24,829 nucleotides of DNA. Source: CAYUKK01 sp964445305 (lineage in GTDB: Bacteria; Acidobacteriota; Aminicenantia; Aminicenantales; UBA8522). Below the pieces are notes generated by a model. It saw only the letters and a list, made by a program, of their open reading frames with translations, was not told the DNA's origin and did no database searches. The stretch lies in contig CAYUKK010000156.1 in assembly GCA_964445305.1 (NCBI GenBank), positions 1 to 24,829 on the forward strand, in the 5' to 3' direction. Positions 23,260 through 24,829 of the stretch are shown here, piece after piece. Position 1 is the first letter of the stretch. Every line of letters starts with the position of its first letter. Position numbers and translations under genes: made by a program.

Positions 23260-24561
23260 ATGGAAAAAGAAGAAGCAAAAGTCCGTTACATCAGCCCCAT
23301 CCCTGAGCTAAGGGAAAAAGAGTATGATCCCTTTCTCGAGGCTACCCTCCAGTTCGAACGAGCCGCTTCTTTCCTCGACCTGGAACCATGGGTTTACCAG
23401 CGCCTCAAGTACCCTGAGAAGGAACTCACCGTTCACTTGGCCATCACCCTCGACAATGGAAGGGCGGAAACCTTCACCGGTTTCCGTGTTCAGCATTCAA
23501 CCGTCCGTGGCCCGGCCAAAGGCGGTATCCGCTACAGCCCGAACGCTTCGCTCAGCGAGTGCAAGGCTCTGGCCACGTGGATGACCTGGAAATGCGCCGT
23601 CCTCGACCTCCCCTTCGGCGGAGGCAAGGGCGCCGTCATCTGCGACCCGCTCAAAATGTCTGAAAACGAGCTCAAGAAGCTGACCAAAGAATACACCCTG
23701 GCCATCCGGGACATCATCGGCCCTTACAAGGATATCCCCGCTCCGGACATGTTCACGAACGCCCAAACCATGGCCTGGATCGCCGACGCCTACAGCCAGG
23801 GACAGGGATACCTCGAGCCTGCAGTCGTCACGGGAAAGCCAGTCCACCTCTGGGGGTCTCTGGGAAGGGCTATGGCGACCGGAACAGGGCTCTTTTTTGT
23901 GCTCGAAGAAGCGGCGAAGTACCTTGACTTCGAGCTCGCGGGAAAGAAAGTTGCCATCCTCGGCTTTGGCAACGTCGGCTCCTCTATCGGCAAGCTCGTC
24001 CACAAGGCCGGCTGCAAGATTATCGCCGTCACCGACATTTTCGGTGGGATCCAGAGCGACAAAGGCATCGACCCGTTCGAGCTCGAAAAACAGGTCATCC
24101 TGACCGGTAGCATCGTTAACTTTCCCGGAACAGACCCCATCGACAACGAAGGCCTCATCGCCTTGCCCTGCGATATCCTCATCCCGGCCGCTGTGGAAGG
24201 CCAAATCAACCGAGACAATGCCGACCGGGTCAAAGCGAGGATCGTTCTCGAGGGAGCCAACGGCCCGACGACCTTGGAGGCGGACGAAATCCTTAAGGAG
24301 AAAGAGGTGCTTGTGGTGCCGGACATCCTGGCCAATGCTGGCGGAGTCACTGTCTCTTATCTCGAGTGGGTCCAGGACCTTCAGAGGTATTTCTTCACCG
24401 AAGAAGAAATCCACGCCAAAACAGAAAAAAAGATGAAAAAGGCCTTCTGGGATGTCGTGGCGACCATGGAGAATTATCGCGTGACAATGAGGGAAGCAGC
24501 GTACATTCTGGCTGTGGGAAGGGTCGCTGAATCCTTGACCGCGCTGGGAAGAGCCGCTTAG
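23260..24561 (+). CDS. gdhA: Glutamate dehydrogenase (Glu/Leu/Phe/Val dehydrogenase family)
   Basis: The enzyme interconverts glutamate and 2-oxoglutarate plus ammonia, in the cytoplasm, usually as a hexamer. Length 433 is typical. The dimerisation/catalytic domain shows PAKGGIRY (K87), MTWKCAVLDLPFGGGKGAV with catalytic K123, and PAPD at 160-163. The dinucleotide fold starts VAILGFGNVG (about 231-240), and TDIFGG follows the second strand, so cofactor preference (NAD or NADP) is not settled. The loop reads WGSLGRAMATGTG where many relatives have GGSLGR-xATGRG, a mild deviation that could reflect substrate or cofactor use; other amino-acid dehydrogenases of this family remain possible. AGAGG lies five bases before the ATG. 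Control by sigma-54 is predicted from the promoter at 22940. Confidence 0.94.
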   Translation: MEKEEAKVRYISPIPELREKEYDPFLEATLQFERAASFLDLEPWVYQRLKYPEKELTVHLAITLDNGRAETFTGFRVQHSTVRGPAKGGIRYSPNASLSECKALATWMTWKCAVLDLPFGGGKGAVICDPLKMSENELKKLTKEYTLAIRDIIGPYKDIPAPDMFTNAQTMAWIADAYSQGQGYLEPAVVTGKPVHLWGSLGRAMATGTGLFFVLEEAAKYLDFELAGKKVAILGFGNVGSSIGKLVHKAGCKIIAVTDIFGGIQSDKGIDPFELEKQVILTGSIVNFPGTDPIDNEGLIALPCDILIPAAVEGQINRDNADRVKARIVLEGANGPTTLEADEILKEKEVLVVPDILANAGGVTVSYLEWVQDLQRYFFTEEEIHAKTEKKMKKAFWDVVATMENYRVTMREAAYILAVGRVAESLTALGRAA

Positions 24562-24600
24562 CCTGGTTGCTTCAACCCTCCTTCTTATAAATATGACCAG

Positions 24601-24640
24601 GGGGTGAGGAGGAGACATTCCTCCTTACCCCTTCTTGTAG
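24601..24640 (+). terminator. Hairpin after gdhA, likely terminator
   Basis: GGGGTGAGGAGG (24601-24612) pairs with CCTCCTTACCCC (24620-24631) over 12 pairs with one G-T wobble and a seven-base loop. TTCTTGTAGTT follows, a moderately T-rich tail. It overlaps the start codon of the next gene (GTG 24604), so it could also affect translation of that gene. Confidence 0.6.
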
Positions 24641-24829
24641 TTAGCTCTGGTTTCCAGGCGCCTTCCACTCAACAAGAAACATCGTTCAAGATCCCTCAAC
24701 ACGAGGTCTCAGTAACTCTGAAGCTCGTTCAGGTCTACGTGACCGATAAGCAGGGGAATCCAGCCGTTGATTTAGCCAAAGAAGACTTTACGATTTATGA
24801 CAATGGAAAAAGAAAGACGATCACGGAGT
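24604..24829 (+). CDS. Secreted VWFA-related protein, N-terminal part (3' end outside window)
   Basis: The frame is open to the right edge. The only in-frame start I find is GTG 24604, followed by RRRHSSLPLLVVSSGFQAPS, a short signal-peptide-like segment. Then comes VTLKLVQVYVTDKQGNPAVD and LAKEDFTIYDNGKRKTI. This opening (a beta strand with V-x-V-TD-x-G-x-P-V-x-L-x-KEDF-x-DNGK) is the N-terminal signature of the 'VWFA-related Acidobacterial domain' family; the von Willebrand domain itself would lie outside the window. A TATAAA box at 24586-24591 with a poor -35 suggests its own promoter and a very short leader. The start codon lies inside the hairpin stem following gdhA. Confidence 0.72.
   Translation, partial: MRRRHSSLPLLVVSSGFQAPSTQQETSFKIPQHEVSVTLKLVQVYVTDKQGNPAVDLAKEDFTIYDNGKRKTITE

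Noticed and set aside
23497..24618. Long open frame on the minus strand, 373 codons
   Set aside because: Antisense to gdhA in a GC-rich gene; low-complexity acidic translation without recognisable motifs.

Overview
The window reads as a bacterial chromosome segment with dense housekeeping and signalling genes. No complete mobile element, CRISPR array, tRNA or rRNA was seen. Several proteins point towards the Acidobacteria/Aminicenantes (former OP8) neighbourhood: a GWxTD-motif lipoprotein-like protein, a carboxypeptidase-regulatory-domain/TPR protein, a protein starting like the 'VWFA-related Acidobacterial domain' family at the right edge, and a small membrane protein resembling DUF6677. The rubredoxin/rubrerythrin-type cassette and the DUF438/hemerythrin protein suggest an anaerobic or microaerobic life. 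An outer-membrane barrel protein indicates a diderm envelope. The taxonomic placement is inference from family distribution.

Layout. (1) 1-2624, minus strand: an AT-richer two-gene unit of secreted proteins (carboxypeptidase-regulatory/TPR, cut by the window edge, and GWxTD/TPR). (2) 2728-8581, minus strand: a run of co-oriented genes read as ferritin-like protein, rubredoxin, NADH-rubredoxin-reductase-like flavoprotein, outer-membrane barrel, then purA and a DUF438-hemerythrin-PAS protein. The first three make an NADH-to-rubredoxin-to-diiron electron chain typical of peroxide/oxygen detoxification in anaerobes. A good sigma-70-type promoter lies in front. (3) 8860-9699, minus: mutM, with an apparently leaderless promoter. 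(4) 9700-10581, plus: a structured intergenic region with weak resemblance to a cobalamin riboswitch, then two small overlapping membrane-protein genes. (5) 10711-12272, plus: ftsE-ftsX. ftsX has no ordinary start codon at the place where its homologues begin. (6) 12279-12932, minus: endonuclease V, divergent from (7) 13086-17379, plus: a tightly overlapped rodZ-like, ntrY-like and ntrX-like operon, and then recO. (8) 18187-19065, minus: a UbiA-type prenyltransferase of the decaprenyl-phosphate phosphoribosyltransferase group, overlapping recO tail to tail. (9) 19181-22722, plus: a Cache-PAS histidine kinase and an NtrC-type response regulator started by UUG. (10) 22723-24561, plus: three TTGCAA repeats, a near-consensus sigma-54 promoter, an 84-residue protein of unknown function and glutamate dehydrogenase. 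(11) A hairpin and the start of a VWFA-related secreted protein cut by the right edge.

Three cross-cutting points stand out. Several promoters sit so close to start codons that the transcripts would have little or no leader (mutM, rodZ-like, histidine kinase; ubiA-like and nfi nearly so), while other genes have clear Shine-Dalgarno sequences. The gdh operon has a sigma-54 promoter with likely enhancer repeats directly downstream of a sigma-54 activator gene, giving a testable local circuit. The neighbouring NtrX-like regulator has a degenerate sigma-54 contact loop. All statements come from reading the sequence; no database search was run.
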